From Hirundichthys speculiger (Eukaryota > Chordata > Actinopteri > Beloniformes > Exocoetidae): a stretch of 64,000 bases of DNA. The position numbers and the translations under genes are program-made. The DNA is taken from contig JAGFBZ010001895.1 in assembly GCA_018398805.1 (NCBI GenBank), positions 3,603,501-3,667,500 on the forward strand. Direction: 5' to 3'. The notes below the pieces were generated by a model, which saw only the letters and a program-made list of their open reading frames with translations, was not told the DNA's origin and made no database searches. Positions 45,620 through 57,746 of this stretch are shown in pieces (positions within the stretch are counted from its first letter, which is position 1; each line of letters starts with the position of its first letter).

Positions 45620-47778
45620 ATGCTGAGGTTTCTGGTGTTGGCGAGTCTTGCAGCCTTGGGTAAGAAAATGAATCCACTCATTGCATCCTATGACTGTTCA
45701 TTATTGATCAGTGTTTGTCTTTTTCACTTTCTTACTCCCTCTCAGTCACTTTTATTCCATTTATCCAACTCATGGAGCTCCAAATAATTTGCTTTATCAC
45801 CAAACTCATGCTACCAGCAGCAATTTTTTTTCCCCCTCAGACAGTAGACAGAAGATCAATTTTTTTTGTGAATCCATGTTCAAATTGAGCATTCCTCTCT
45901 GTTTTTCTTAATACCCAGTGCTGGCTGGGCCCCAGCCCAGGTTCATGATGGATGTCTCTGAGAGGGTTGTAGGAGGTGAGGTTGCTGCAGCCAACTCATG
46001 GCCCTGGCAGGTAACCTATTGTCAGCATTTCCTTTCATGTTTGCAATGCATGTATTGTTTGAGAATAAAAGAAAATCAAATTCAGCCATATCAGGCAGGT
46101 GAACGTTGGATGTTTTTACACGCATAGATTTCTGGTTTGTTTTCTGTCCTCAGATCTCTCTCCAGTACAGATCGGGCTACAACTACTACCACACTTGCGG
46201 AGGAAGCCTGATCAGCACAGGTTGGGTTCTGACTGCTGCTCACTGTGTGGACAGGTATAACGATTAAGTACAGACTCACACAACGTATTCTTCGGCTGCA
46301 TTTGCCTTATTTGTGCACATTTTTTGGATTACTCCGACTATATATCTCCAGCCAAGTCTTATCACAACACTGACGTGTGATTTATTTCAGTACTTCTAAG
46401 TGTCACCGGCATGAGAAGACTCCTCACTGCCTCATTTATAACTGTCACAAGAATAAGTTGTTTGTTCGATAATAAAGGCAAAAAACAAATCAACAGAAAT
46501 GAGTCAATACATAAACAAAATGGTCCATGTTTTCAGGCTAAAGCTATACTTACTGTGGTCTTTCTTTGAAACCTCGCAGCAACCGGACATGGCGCGTTAT
46601 TCTTGGTGAACACGATCTTAATGTCAACAGTGGCAGAGAGCAGATCATTGGTGTCAGCCAAGTTTATATCCACCCCAAGTGGGATGCTTCCAGATTGTCT
46701 CAAGGGTGAGGATTGTTCTTTTTTTTTCTTTTTTTTTAATAGCTGCTTTGTAGATTTTAAAAAGAAATAATTTTATTTCAAAAACTGTATGTTTTAAAGA
46801 GAAATAGGTTCACAAATCGTTTAATGTTATGAAGCAAATATGGTAATTCTTTACTCACATGGCATTGAAGTGTGACCTTATGCTTCTGGATATCAAAGCT
46901 TCAGCGAAAAAAAAAAAAAAAAAAAAAAAAAGTCCTCTTCAAGTAGTCTGGCATCTCTTCAAAGCAACTTTTTTTGTCCTTTTTACATCAGGAACGATGT
47001 TGCCCTGCTGAAGCTGTCCTCTCGGGCCACCCTGAACTCTTACGTCCAGCTGGCCTCTCTGCCCTCCTCTGGCGAGATTCTGCCCCACAACAACCTCTGC
47101 TATGTCACCGGATGGGGCCGCACCTCCAGTAAGTTGATCATCATTTTCCACAGAACTACTGCCAATGCCAGTGTCATCACCAAATCTTCCCTCTAAAGCT
47201 GAACATGTCTCATAATCTTACTTTGGCTAGCTGGGGGCCCCCTTTCTGCTCAGCTCAAGCAGGCCTACCTCCCCGTGGTGGACCACGCCACCTGCAGCAG
47301 CAGTGGCTGGTGGGGCAGCACCGTGAAGACCAATATGGTGTGCGCCGGTGGTGGTGCTGAGTCTGGATGCAACGTGAGTCATACAAAAGAAAAACTCTCT
47401 CTAGAAACTGATGTTACTTACTCTGCTTGTGTCCCTATGACATGACTGACTGGTGAAACTGAGCAAAGGTGTGTAATTGTCATGGTAATCTCCAAATGTT
47501 ACTTTGTCTTGTTTTTCTCAGGGTGACTCTGGTGGCCCTCTGAACTGCCAGGTTAATGGCAAATACTATGTGCATGGTGTTACCAGCTTTGTGTCTGGAT
47601 ACGGATGCAACACTTTCCAGAGACCCACCGTCTTCACCCGTGTGTCTGCCTACCTTGACTGGATTAACTCGGTTAGTGTGACAGAAGTGTACTAGAAGGA
47701 CATTTCTTCGTACAAAATTCTCAAACAATAATGCTTAATAATATTTTTTTACCTCTTCTATTATTCCAGATCGTGTAA
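45620..47778 (+). CDS. cela1: Chymotrypsin-like elastase 1, complete, eight exons
   Basis: Secreted pancreatic serine protease of the trypsin family (S1A). Exons 45620-45659, 45919-46010, 46154-46254, 46580-46705, 46992-47128, 47231-47373, 47522-47671 and 47770-47778 total 798 bases, 265 residues, the usual size. Signal peptide [14 protein letters not shown]; propeptide with activation site [17 protein letters not shown]; catalytic His in LTAAHCVD, Asp in NDVALLKL, Ser in GDSGGP. The S1 pocket is elastase-like: Ser at 189 (AESGCNGDSGG), Val at 216 (SFVSGYG) and Thr at 226 (RPTVFTRV). [20 protein letters not shown] and [18 protein letters not shown] are typical of CELA1. Poly(A) signal AATAAA at about 47874. 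Every splice site is GT/AG and no defect is seen. A pancreatic gene here is unexpected, in the middle of VH genes transcribed in the same direction. Confidence 0.95.
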
Positions 47779-48036
47779 AAAGAGTGAGTCATCCGTCTTG
47801 CAGCAGCAAACCTCGTGTTGGTCTTGTTTGCGTTTGCCAAATCTATTCACTGATCAGGTCTCACTCTAAAGAAAATAAAATAAAGTTGATTAAGCTCTGA
47901 ATGATGGCTCATTTTTCTTTAAGAGTTTGCACAAATAATAATAGGTCCTGGAAATCATTATGAAAGTCATATTTTTACATTTCTGGTGCTTTGTACATGA
48001 AACTATCGCGTCACAAACAAGTCTAAAGGTGATCAA
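47779..48036. other. Elastase 3' UTR and flank
   Basis: Short 3' UTR ending near 47900 after 'aaaataaaataaagttg'. Nothing else seen. Confidence 0.6.
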
Positions 48037-48040
48037 TTAA

Positions 48041-48471
48041 AGGTGGGGTGGGTGTTCTATGAAAAAAACGGTTCCAGCAATCCAACTCAAGTGAGATTTT
48101 GAAAATATACACTCCCTCCCTCCTCCCAAAGGCTCTGCCTCCTTCTCTTCAGCCCACCCCTCGAAACCACGCCTTCACACGATTCACCACTACATGAACC
48201 GCAGGGAGGGAGGGAGGGAAGGAGGGGTGGGTGGGAGTGCATTGATATTTGATTGATGTATTAGGCAGCCAATAAATGTAAAGATGATCAGTACATTGAT
48301 TGGTCAGAGTTTTTCTCTGATTATACCCTCTAGACTGGACCAATACATTTCGTTTTTTTTGCAAACATTTTATATCAGTGGGTGCAATGGGAATGGGAAA
48401 AGGTTTTCAGACAATATTGTAAAAAGTGTTGCAAAAAAAAAAAACAAAAAAAAAAAACACCCACCCCACCT
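48041..48471. mobile_element. TTAA-flanked MITE (piggyBac-like)
   Basis: Ends AGGTGGGGTGGGTG (48041) and CACCCACCCCACCT (to 48471), perfect complements, flanked by TTAA at 48037-48040 and 48472-48475, the target duplication used by piggyBac. No transposase. About 430 bases. Confidence 0.8.
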
Positions 48472-48475
48472 TTAA

Positions 48476-50029
48476 TCTATATTCTTTAACATAAAACTTA
48501 ACTGTGGCCAAAGAGTAAGAAAAAACAGCAAGCACAACAAAATAAAAAAGAAAAAACAGCAGCAGCACGTTGTCACATGCATTTGGAAATTGTGATAAAG
48601 TCTGAGACAGTCAACAGGTGCAGCTCTAAGTACTGATAAAGCTGAACCTGAAAGCACCTGAAAGCTCACATTAAAAGAAGGTCAGCTCTGAGTAAAAAGG
48701 AACGAGATGAACATTAAGAAATGCTGAGACACACTGGAAACATGCTCATTTTTCTGCCGCTCACCTCTTTCATAGAGACAGAGTGACATTTATGTTTGAA
48801 AGACCATGTCAGTGGTGGTGTTTCTTCTGAGGGCAAATTGGAGGATTTTTGTAAAAGGTTCACTATTTAATTATTAGTACTATAGAAAAGCACTATAATA
48901 CTATGTAGAAGTCCTGTGTGCTGTAAAAATACAGAAACGGCAGCCTATATACAAGACCAACAGCACTTAAAATGTGTATCGTTTATTACTATAAAAACTG
49001 ACACTTAAAAATGTGTATTGTTTATTACTATAAAAACTAATGCTTAAAAAGTGTATTGTTTATTACTCTAAAAACTAACGTGTAATCTGGAGAGAGGAGT
49101 TTAGCAGTTTTGTCATTTAACCCAGTCTCATGCACCTCAAATCCACTAAGGTGATAGAAAAGAAATGTAAATGACATATACTTCACAGAATCTAAAAATG
49201 CACCCAAATATGTATGTGGAATTAATTTCAACATACTTGAAATTTTATAATAAAGCAATATATATTTTCACAATATTAACATACAGTATATTTAGTTTAA
49301 AAACAATTATTATGATAATTAATAGTTATATAATTGCATATTTGGGGTCTACCAAGATACATATGAACAATTTACCTAAAAAAAAAAAAGGAGAGGACTC
49401 AGCAGGCACTGTTTGTCAAAACTGATCCTGTCTCTGGTCTTATTTGGCCTATCTCTATTTCTTAGAGGTAACGAGGCATTCTCCTTGTTACTGACAACCA
49501 GTAATCATCTGTGACTAGACCTTCTGGAGTCAATACTCTACAGTCCTCTTTTTTTGTTTGTTTTTTTTTGCATTTTGGCTGTTAAGAATTTACAATCCTG
49601 CTCAACCAACAAACTAATTTGAAGTCAATATGATCATGTGATAGACGTGAACTGTAGATCTGTTAACCATTATCATCATATTCAGAGAAATAGAGTGAAC
49701 ATTTATCAATAGTAAACATTTATTCCGCTATTGTTCTTCTTCCATAGATGCTGGATGTGGAAGAATTTTCCTGTTGATGGGAGCAAAACTGTGGATGCAG
49801 TTTATTTCTCGACTCAGAGGCCACTTTCACACATCTGCTCCACCTCTGAAAATACACTAAAAATACTAACCCTAACCCAACCACAGACACACTAGTTATT
49901 ATCCAGGAGTTCAGCTTTACATGATGCAACACATGTCATTGAATATTTATTAGTTTTTATCTAAATAAAGCTGTAACATAATCATTGTAAACAACATCTC
50001 ACTCCACTGCTCATTTTTTTTAAATGCAG
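48476..50029. other. Intergenic DNA with a three-copy tandem repeat
   Basis: At about 48965-49078 a unit of 40-45 bases with 'gtgtattgtttattacta' and 'taaaaact' occurs three times. The remainder is AT-rich with no supported gene. No leader exon for the VH pseudogene at 50030 was found. Confidence 0.6.
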
Positions 50030-50323
50030 GTCATAAAATATGACCACAATTACCAGGAGTCCATTCCTTCCGGTCCTAAAATGAAAAAACCTGGGGAGAC
50101 TCTGAGTCTCTCCTGCAGGGGATCTGGGTTCTCATTTAGTTGCTGCCATATGCACTGGATCAGACAACCTGCTGGAAAACGACTGGAGTGGATGGGACGC
50201 ATCTATTACGATGCAAGTGGAACAGATTAGTCCACTAAGGTGCAAGGTGGAATAGAAGTCAACAGAGATAAGAACAACAGCAAGGTTTATCTGAGACTCT
50301 GCAGCATATTACTCTGCCAGAGA
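50030..50323 (+). pseudogene. IGHV pseudogene, family D
   Basis: Acceptor AAATGCAG, then [40 protein letters not shown] (CC in CDR1, as in the functional members), [19 protein letters not shown] followed by a TAG stop at the CDR2/FR3 border. FR3 then has an internal deletion, joining LRLCS to a remnant of YYC (ILLCQR). The first codons after the acceptor are out of frame with a standard leader split, and no leader exon was seen. Heptamer CACAGTG 50324-50330 is intact, but the nonamer position (50354) reads ACACAGAAA. Confidence 0.88.
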
Positions 50324-50362
50324 CACAGTGTCGAATGTAGTTTGAGAGGCTGTACACAGAAA

Positions 50363-51391
50363 AGTTCTTAAATTGACCTAAGGGTGGCAGTGTAGACTAA
50401 GTGTAAACTGGGTGACACCAAGTGAACAGTGCATGACATGAACACTGAAATCAGCAGCTGACTCTATATTCTGCAGCTCTACATGAACTGTTTTGTTTCA
50501 CAAATGTGAACAAATGAATGCACTCACATTTATTTATTGTGTAGGTAATGCATTATTTAGGAAAACTGAGACAACTTACATTTTAACAGTTTTGTAATTA
50601 TTCATAATAATCTTCTATCATCCAGTAAGTTCCTCTTATCCAAACAGAGGCCCAGACCTCCCTGGTCTCCTCCTCCAGCTCTTCCAGAGGAACACCGGGG
50701 CGTTCATAGACCATCAGATAAATGTGATAAAAAGTTCAATGTTCAACTTAACATAAACATTTTTCATAATTTTGCCATTACTCAAACATGAATGTGAATT
50801 CATGTTGAATTTCCAATCTGAAATCTAAATGTTACACAGTCCAGAAACATGTGACATGCATGTTGGGTTGATTTTTAATCATGGATGGGTAGATGAATAC
50901 ACAGCTCTCTACACTGAGCAGATCAATAAAACAGATTTAGATCAACCTATGAGAGCAGATTCAATCAAATGTGACAGGACATGAAGAAAACATTTGTTCT
51001 TGTGTTATGAATAAATATTGGTTCGAATTAAGACAGAAGTCATTCATGACATTGGACAATATCAGTGGATATTTATGGATGACGTCTATGTGACTGATCC
51101 CACATGGGATTATGTGAAGTTGTGACAAATATTACCACATTTCAAGTGAAAATGGAGAAATAATATTTTTTATCTCTTCAATCTTGTATGAAAATTGTTT
51201 TAGGTTTGTTATGGTCCAGCTGTCCATGTGAATCCAATATTCATCCTATAAATTAAATAATCCTATAAATAAATATTTAGAACACATCTGGCTCATTGTT
51301 AATGCTCCTCCCAAAGAGCAGTGATATTTGGATAAAAATTTTCAAAAAACTTCAAAGATGTTGCCTTTCTCTCCTTAAGGAGGAGGAGTCA
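50363..51391. other. Intergenic VH spacer
   Basis: The first 120 bases resemble the 3' flank of family D genes ('ggcagtgtagacta'). The rest is AT-rich without recognisable genes or complete repeats. Confidence 0.5.
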
Positions 51392-51480
51392 ATGCAAAAA
51401 CTGATTTGTTGAATGTGTTCTTGTGTGTTGCAGAGCAGAGACTCAGTCTGACAGAGCAGCTGCTGACAGAACACAGAAAA

Positions 51481-51927
51481 ATGACTTTTACAATGATCAG
51501 ACCTGCTTATTTTGTTGTTTTCTTCCAACTGTTTTGTTTCTTGAGTGGTAAGAATTTGTCTTGTTAAATCAAACTGATTTGAAGTCAATGTGACTGTATT
51601 AAAGTGTCGTTTATATTTCTGCAGGTACTGAGGGTCAAACACTGACTGAGTCTGAACCAGCAGTTAAAAGACCTGGAGACTCACACAGACTGACCTGCAC
51701 ATATTCAGGGTTTGGTGGTAACTATGACAACGCCTGGATCAGACAGGCTCCTTGAAAAGGACTGGAGTGGGTTGCTTATATCAGTAGTGGCAGTAGCTAC
51801 ATCTACTACTCTCAGTCAGTTCAGGGCCGGTTCAGCATCTCCAGAGACAACAACAGACAGCAGGTGTATCTGCAGATGAACAGTCTGAACACTGAAGACT
51901 CTGCTGTTTATTATTGTGCCAGAGAGA
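51481..51927 (+). pseudogene. IGHV pseudogene, family A, single nonsense codon in FR2
   Basis: Leader exon 51481-51547 (MTFTMIRPAYFVVFFQLF...), V exon 51625-51927. Everything is intact, [19 protein letters not shown] to [10 protein letters not shown], except a TGA at 51753-51755 where relatives have GGA ([10 protein letters not shown] becomes RQAP-stop-KGLEW). RSS: CACAGTG 51928-51934, 23-bp spacer, ACAAAAACC 51958-51966, perfect. Octamer-like ATGCAAAA at 51392. CDR1 is unusual ([10 protein letters not shown]). The leader differs from the other family A leaders. One base change would explain the loss. Confidence 0.92.
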
Positions 51928-53177
51928 CACAGTGACTGAATCAGGCTGAGCAGTTGGACAAAAACCTGATTCTCTATTAGATGTCTCCAGAAGACACTAT
52001 TTAAAATAAATAAATAAATACATAAATAATCCAATCACAGAACAGAAAGGACAGGTCTGTTTACAAGTTTGATTTATGTGAAGGACAAACAAAATCTAAA
52101 CACACACGATCAAATATATGCAGAATATATACTAGCTGAATGCAATTTACATGTAGAAATCTACAGAACAGGACAGTGCAGTTTTAAATTCAACACATTC
52201 AGGTTCATCCTTCACAATCAAGATTATGTCAACTTTTATTAAGAGACATAAAAGATCACCAGCCCTGCAGAGAGTTAAGAGTCCCCATCCTGTCCTCCAG
52301 TCCATCATGGTAAACTATGAGTTTATGACGACATGTCATCCTCTCTGCAGTCAAAATTAAAGAAAAAAACTGAAGACATCAGCATGTTGCACGGATGTAG
52401 CTGTGATTATTTATTTATTTATTTCTCTGAATGACCCTGAAATATTTAGATCAGTTCTCTAAAACATTTCATATGAAGTTATCTTTCACAACTTTCACCT
52501 TCTAATTTTATTTTATTTTAATTCTTCCTGACATTCAGAGACACCTGGTATATGTTTTTACTGAAAGTGATGTGTCAAAAACATGTTAAAAGAAGCACAG
52601 ATGTGTGAAAATACTGTAAGTAGTCTTTAGATTTCATTCTGCTGAACAGAAATGTTGATTTTATGATGCCATAGACTTGTTACAACACTTTCCATTCAGA
52701 AACTTTTTCTCCAACCAGGGAACAAAAATACCATTTAGTCAGAAAGTGTTAGAGTGATAGATGTTGATTTTCTTTTCTTCATTTAACCTCCAGGTGTTTG
52801 GAGAGAGATCAGGTCTCCTTCTGAGATAATAAATAAATAAAAATGTAGAGGCTGAAAGCTTCATGTTTACTACAGCCAGTTAAAGTGTTAACTGGATGAC
52901 ACATACAGTTGGGAAAGTTTTCTAGTGAACTAAAGAGATAAACACAGACAAGAGCTGCTCTCAGTCCCATTTTCTTTCAAATCGTTTTTGTCAGATGTGC
53001 TAACTGGGCAGTTTTAAAGCTGTGTAAAGAACAGTAACACTTCTTCTGTGGTTATTTACACCATCGTTACTGATTCATGTTTGATTCTATGCAAACTCTG
53101 GCTCCTCCTATCAGCTATAAAAACATCACATCACAGTGTGGAGTTTAGTTCACAGCACGTCTGTTTCAGCCATAAAC

Positions 53178-53597
53178 ATGTTTTCTGTGGCTCTTTTTCT
53201 GATCCTAGCAGCTGGATGTAAGTCACTTTACAATCATCACTAGTTCTTCTTTCATGTTTCCTAATAGTTGTCTGAAAACAAACCTTATTTTTCACAGGTG
53301 TGAAGTGTGAACAGCTGATACAACCAGCCTCTGTGACTGTACAACCAGGTCAGCGTCTGTCCATCACCTGTCAGGTCTCTTATTCTGTTAGTAGCTATTA
53401 CACAGCCTGGATCAGACAACCTGCAGGGAAAGAACTGGAGTGGATTGGGAGTGCACGTAGTGGATCCACCACATACTACAAAGATTCACTGAAAAACAAG
53501 TTCAGCATTTCTGCAGAATCTTCCAGTAAAACAGTGACTCTAAATGGACAGAACATGCAGCCTGAAGACTCTGCTGTGTATTACTGTGCCAGAGACT
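53178..53597 (+). CDS. IGHV: IGHV segment, family B, apparently functional
   Basis: Leader exon 53178-53217 (MFSVALFLILAAG), V exon 53298-53597. It reads [94 protein letters not shown] 53598-53604, 22-bp spacer, ACAAAAACC 53627-53635. Octamer-like ATGCAAAC at 53089, TATA-like 'ctataaaaac' downstream. Intact. Confidence 0.95.
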
Positions 53598-54084
53598 CAC
53601 AGTGACACAAACATCTGCAGACCTGAACAAAAACCTCTCAGGACTTGAACAGTTGTTTCACGAAGCCACCAGAGGAGGAGCCCTTACACCACTGATGAGT
53701 TCAAGACCATTTCATTGGAGAGCAGACCAGCAGACCCTCAGATTTCACACATTTTGGGGACACTTTACTGTAAATTGCTCCCATGTTTTTAGGTGAGGCC
53801 TTAAATCTAAATGAGTTCTGCATTTGTTAAATATTAATTGATCCACAAACTGTTTTCATGATCCTGTTTAGTGTCATAAATTAATTATGGGGAAGCTGCC
53901 TCGATTATGTGTCAGTAGACAAAATACAGACAAGCAGGAGGACTTTTAGAGAGATGACTCTTGTTCTGTAGATATTTAATTCATCTGCTGCTGTAGCTGA
54001 GATCCATTCCTCTGATGGGGAGTGAACGTTAAACTCACAAATATTCTAAGTGACAGATAACAGATGGACGCTCATTTTAATATT

Positions 54085-54270
54085 ATGGATTACAGGACAA
54101 GACTGCTGCCTTTAACTGTCTGCTGGGCAGGTGAAGACTGTCACTGATCTTCATCTGAAAGTGTTTCAGTTACCAACTTAATGCACCAGATGTGAACCAG
54201 CGGTTGGTGGACTCTCACAGACTGACCTGTACAGACTCTGGATGAACATTCATAGTTCTTCTACAGCCTG
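54085..54270 (+). pseudogene. IGHV relic, family A: leader plus decayed FR1
   Basis: Leader exon 54085-54130 (MDYRTRLLPLTVCWA) with a GTGAAG donor. About 60 bases on, a decayed FR1 is readable at nucleotide level ('gactctcacagactgacctg', 'tacagactctgga'), then nothing. There is no FR2, FR3 or RSS. Confidence 0.75.
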
Positions 54271-54413
54271 TAAACTGTGATTAGAAATTGTTAAAAAATC
54301 AATGCATAAAAGTAAAGTCCTCTTGTTTCCTTCAGCGTGAGGTGGAGTCAATGCAAATGTCTGATGTCTTCCTCCTCTACTTATCTGAATGCACAGAACC
54401 AGAACAGTTCAAC

Positions 54414-54462
54414 ATGTTGGGTTACAGGACACTGCTGCTGGTTCTAACTGTCTGCTGGGCAG
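54414..54462 (+). pseudogene. Orphan VH leader exon with exact octamer
   Basis: MLGYRTLLLVLTVCWA with a GTGG donor, family A type. An exact octamer ATGCAAAT stands at 54351-54358. No family A V exon follows; the next V exon (55086) belongs to family B and has its own leader. Confidence 0.8.
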
Positions 54463-54959
54463 GTGGATGATGTCACTGATCTCACTCATTTTCATTCAGG
54501 CTAGAACATTAAAGTAAATGATTTTCCCCATTTATACTACAATACTATACTGTACTATACTATACTATTTATACTACAAGGAAGCCAGTAAAACTGCAAA
54601 TGTAAAAAAGTGTGTTTATTATCTGGAAAACAATCCAAGAGCAAGGTTCTGATGTTTTGATCAGTAATCCTGGTGCTCTTTAGGTTTTCATGATCATTCT
54701 GATGATACATTTAAATTATAGAATCTAGTCTGAAAATAAACAATGAACAGCACTCCTGATCCACCCTGGATCCATGATTATCAGTTTTATTCAAATGTAA
54801 GACCATGTAAACACCACATCTTCTGTTGGGAGGATTTAGACGATCATTAATGATTTCTATGTTTGAGTTTATGCAAACTCTGGTTCCTCCCATCAGCTAT
54901 AAAAACATCACATCACAGTGTGGAGTTTAGTTCACAGGATGTTCGTTTCATCCACAAAC

Positions 54960-55385
54960 ATGTTTTTTACAGCCTATTTCCTGATATTAGTAATAGGATG
55001 TGAGTCAGTTCAGACTTATAAAAGTCAACAGTTCTTTTTAATGTATCCTGGTGATTTTTCTAAAACATGCTCTTCTTTTTTTCAGATGTGAAGTGTGAAC
55101 AGCTGATACAACCAGCCTCTGTGACTGTACAACCAGGTCAGCGTCTGTCCATCACCTGTCAGGTCTCTTATTCTGTTAGCAGCTACTGGACAAACTGGAT
55201 CAGACAACCTGCAGGGAAAGGACTGGAGTGGATTGGAGATGCAATGGTTGGAGGTACCTCAAGCTACAAAGAGTCACTGAAAAACAAGTTCAGCATTTCT
55301 GCTGAATCTTCCAGCAACACAGTGACTCTAAATGGTCAGAACATTCAGCCTGAAGACTCTGCTGTGTATTACTGTGCCAGAGACT
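54960..55385 (+). CDS. IGHV: IGHV segment, family B, apparently functional
   Basis: Leader exon 54960-54999 (MFFTAYFLILVIG), V exon 55086-55385. It reads [94 protein letters not shown] 55386-55392, 22-bp spacer, ACAAAAACC 55415-55423. Octamer-like ATGCAAAC at 54871. The acceptor is TTTTTTCAG with an AT start, giving Tyr at the splice codon instead of Cys; this has no obvious effect. Confidence 0.95.
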
Positions 55386-55423
55386 CACAGTGACACAAAC
55401 ATCTGCAGACCTGAACAAAAACC

Positions 55424-56628
55424 TCTCAGGACTTGAACAGTTGTTTCATGAAGCCACCAGAGGAGGAGCCCTCACACCACTGATGAGTTCAAGACCATTT
55501 CTAAACTGAAGAAAAAAGTTAATTTATTTAATTTATTTATCAATCAAGTATTTGTTTTCCCTCATTGATATTTAGCTAATTTGGAATCTACTAAATCAAA
55601 TCAGTATGAACTATGATTTTATTTATTTACGCTCTTGACTTTGACTAAATGCAACATTATGCATTAAACACACAGCTTTACTTTCCAGATCAGTTCAGTC
55701 TGCAGTAACGTGGACTCAATACAGAACAGAAGTACAACTCATTATAATATGCTATAAAATATGTCATTTATATATAATTGTTTATAATTTTGTGAATAAC
55801 ATGATCTGTTTCTGCTGTAAAGTGATATGAATAACAATTTTAAAATACTGTATTAATCCCTGAATGGAAAATAACAAGTAATTAATGAATAATTAAATCA
55901 GTCCACAACTAAAAATTCACATCTTTAACTACACTGACAAAAACTTAGTTAAATACAGTTAGAAGTGTTGTTTAAGTGTGTGTGTCTGAATGAGTGAATG
56001 AGAAAAACACTGTAAAGAACTTTGTAGATCTCAAAAAAAAGAAAGAAAAAGTGCTCTATAAGAGTTAACCATTTTTTATTTTACCAAAGAAGAAAGAAAA
56101 AAAGTTATTTTATTGTTTTGGTATTTTTTACTTTATGTTAATTTATTTAATTTTATTCTTATTTTTTGATAACTGGAAAAACATAAAAGTGTATGTTTTT
56201 AATGTGTTAATGGAAATGTATTATTAAAGTTCATATAACAGTAAAGTTGATATTACAATAAAACAAATATCTACATCATTATAATCTGCAGAATTAAACA
56301 GATTCCCAACAGAAATATTTTTTCTCAGTCAGATTATCTATTTAGTGTGAAGCAGCATGAATTACAACTTGATTTTAACTGATTCACACTTTGTCGAAAT
56401 GTAACATGTTCATTGAAATAACATTTGAGTAAGATATTTTCCCTTCATCTTGGACTGAAAATAAGAGAACTGTTAACCAAGTAAAATACATGGTATTATT
56501 TAGGTAACAAGCAAAATGAATAATTTCATTCACATAAATTCAAACTCCTGAATGTGTTTGGTAGTAAAACAGATGCTGTTTCATCACTGATGCAGTCTGA
56601 ACCTGTTGAATCACACGAGGAGGAGTCA
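55424..56628. other. Intergenic VH spacer, duplicated
   Basis: About 55490-56390 repeats 42780-43640. No gene; AT-rich. Confidence 0.75.
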
Positions 56629-56705
56629 ATGCAAAACTCATATCTTCAGTCTCTATTTATCTGACTGGAAAGTCGACTGCAGGGAAAAGTGAGCAGACAG
56701 TTGAC

Positions 56706-57140
56706 ATGATGGACTACAGGACAGGACTGCTGCTTTTAACTGTCTGCTGGACAGGTGAAGATATTCACTGTGAATTAAATGTATCTTCAGAAAGTTTATC
56801 CATTGTTTATGAATATTTTATTTTCTTTTGACAGGTGTTGATGGTCAAACTCTGATGGAGTCTGAGTCAGTGGTTAAAAGACCTGGAGACTCTCACAGAC
56901 TGACCTGTACAACATCTGGATTCACGTTCAGCAGCTACAGCATGCACTGGGTCAGACAGGCTCCTGGAAAAGGACTAGAGTGGGTTGCTTATATCAGATA
57001 TGACAGTGCTTACATCTACTACTCTCAGTCAGTTCAGGGACGGTTCAGCATCTCCAGAGACAACAACAGACAGCAGGTGTATCTGCAGATGAACAGTCTG
57101 AAGACTGAAGACTCTGCTGTTTATTATTGTGCTCGACACC
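56706..57140 (+). CDS. IGHV: IGHV segment, family A, apparently functional
   Basis: Leader exon 56706-56754 ([16 protein letters not shown]), V exon 56835-57140. It reads [105 protein letters not shown] 57141-57147, 23-bp spacer, ACAAAAACC 57171-57179, consensus. Octamer-like ATGCAAAA at 56629. This is the only family A gene in the window with both an open frame and a consensus RSS; its FR2 and FR3 are classical VH3-like. Confidence 0.95.
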
Positions 57141-57204
57141 CACAGTGACTGAATCAGGCTGAGCAGCTGGACAAAAACCTGATTCTGTATTAGATGTGTC
57201 CAGA

Positions 57205-57746
57205 ACATTATTCTGATCTAGAATTCATACACATGAAACCAAACTCTCTGACATACTAGACTGAAAACCTGACACACATACAAGTGAAATGCTCTTATAC
57301 ATACAACTGGAAATGTATTCACTCAATTACACGACTGAAATGTGCTCACAGAAACAACTGCAAAGCTCTCAAACACACTTGTGAAATCCTCTCACACATG
57401 CAACTGGAAATTTCAGTTGAAATTGAAGCTGGTTGGTTAGTTAAGAAGTGTAACTTTATAATACAGGTAACGATGGTAAACTTGTTAGCTTGCAACAGTG
57501 ATGTCATGTCAGCAGTGATGGTCTTGATTAAAACCGTCACTTCAGTCAGACTTGTTTTTGGCTGCTGACATGACAAGCTAAGAAGTTTCCTACCGTTACC
57601 TGCATTATGAAGTTACACTTCTTAACTAACCAACCAGCTTCAGTTTCAACTGGAATTTCTAGTTGTATGTGTGAGAGGATTTCAGAGTAGTATGTGAGAG
57701 AGTTTGGCTTCATATGTGTGAATGAATGTTAATTCAGAATAATGTC
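57205..57746. mobile_element. Palindromic MITE
   Basis: Long inverted repeats nearly meet in the middle: 'gctggttggttagttaagaa' with 'ttcttaactaaccaaccagc', 'ctgacatactag'/'agtagtatgtgagag', and outer ends 'acattattctga' with 'tcagaataatgt'. It interrupts the A-B cassette spacer just after the VH 3' flank, at a point where the other cassettes read on without it. No coding capacity. Confidence 0.75.

Noticed and set aside
46939..47151. Minus-strand frames across the elastase exons (also 45943-46125, 47480-47728)
   Set aside because: Antisense shadows of exons with full catalytic triad and GT/AG borders on the + strand.
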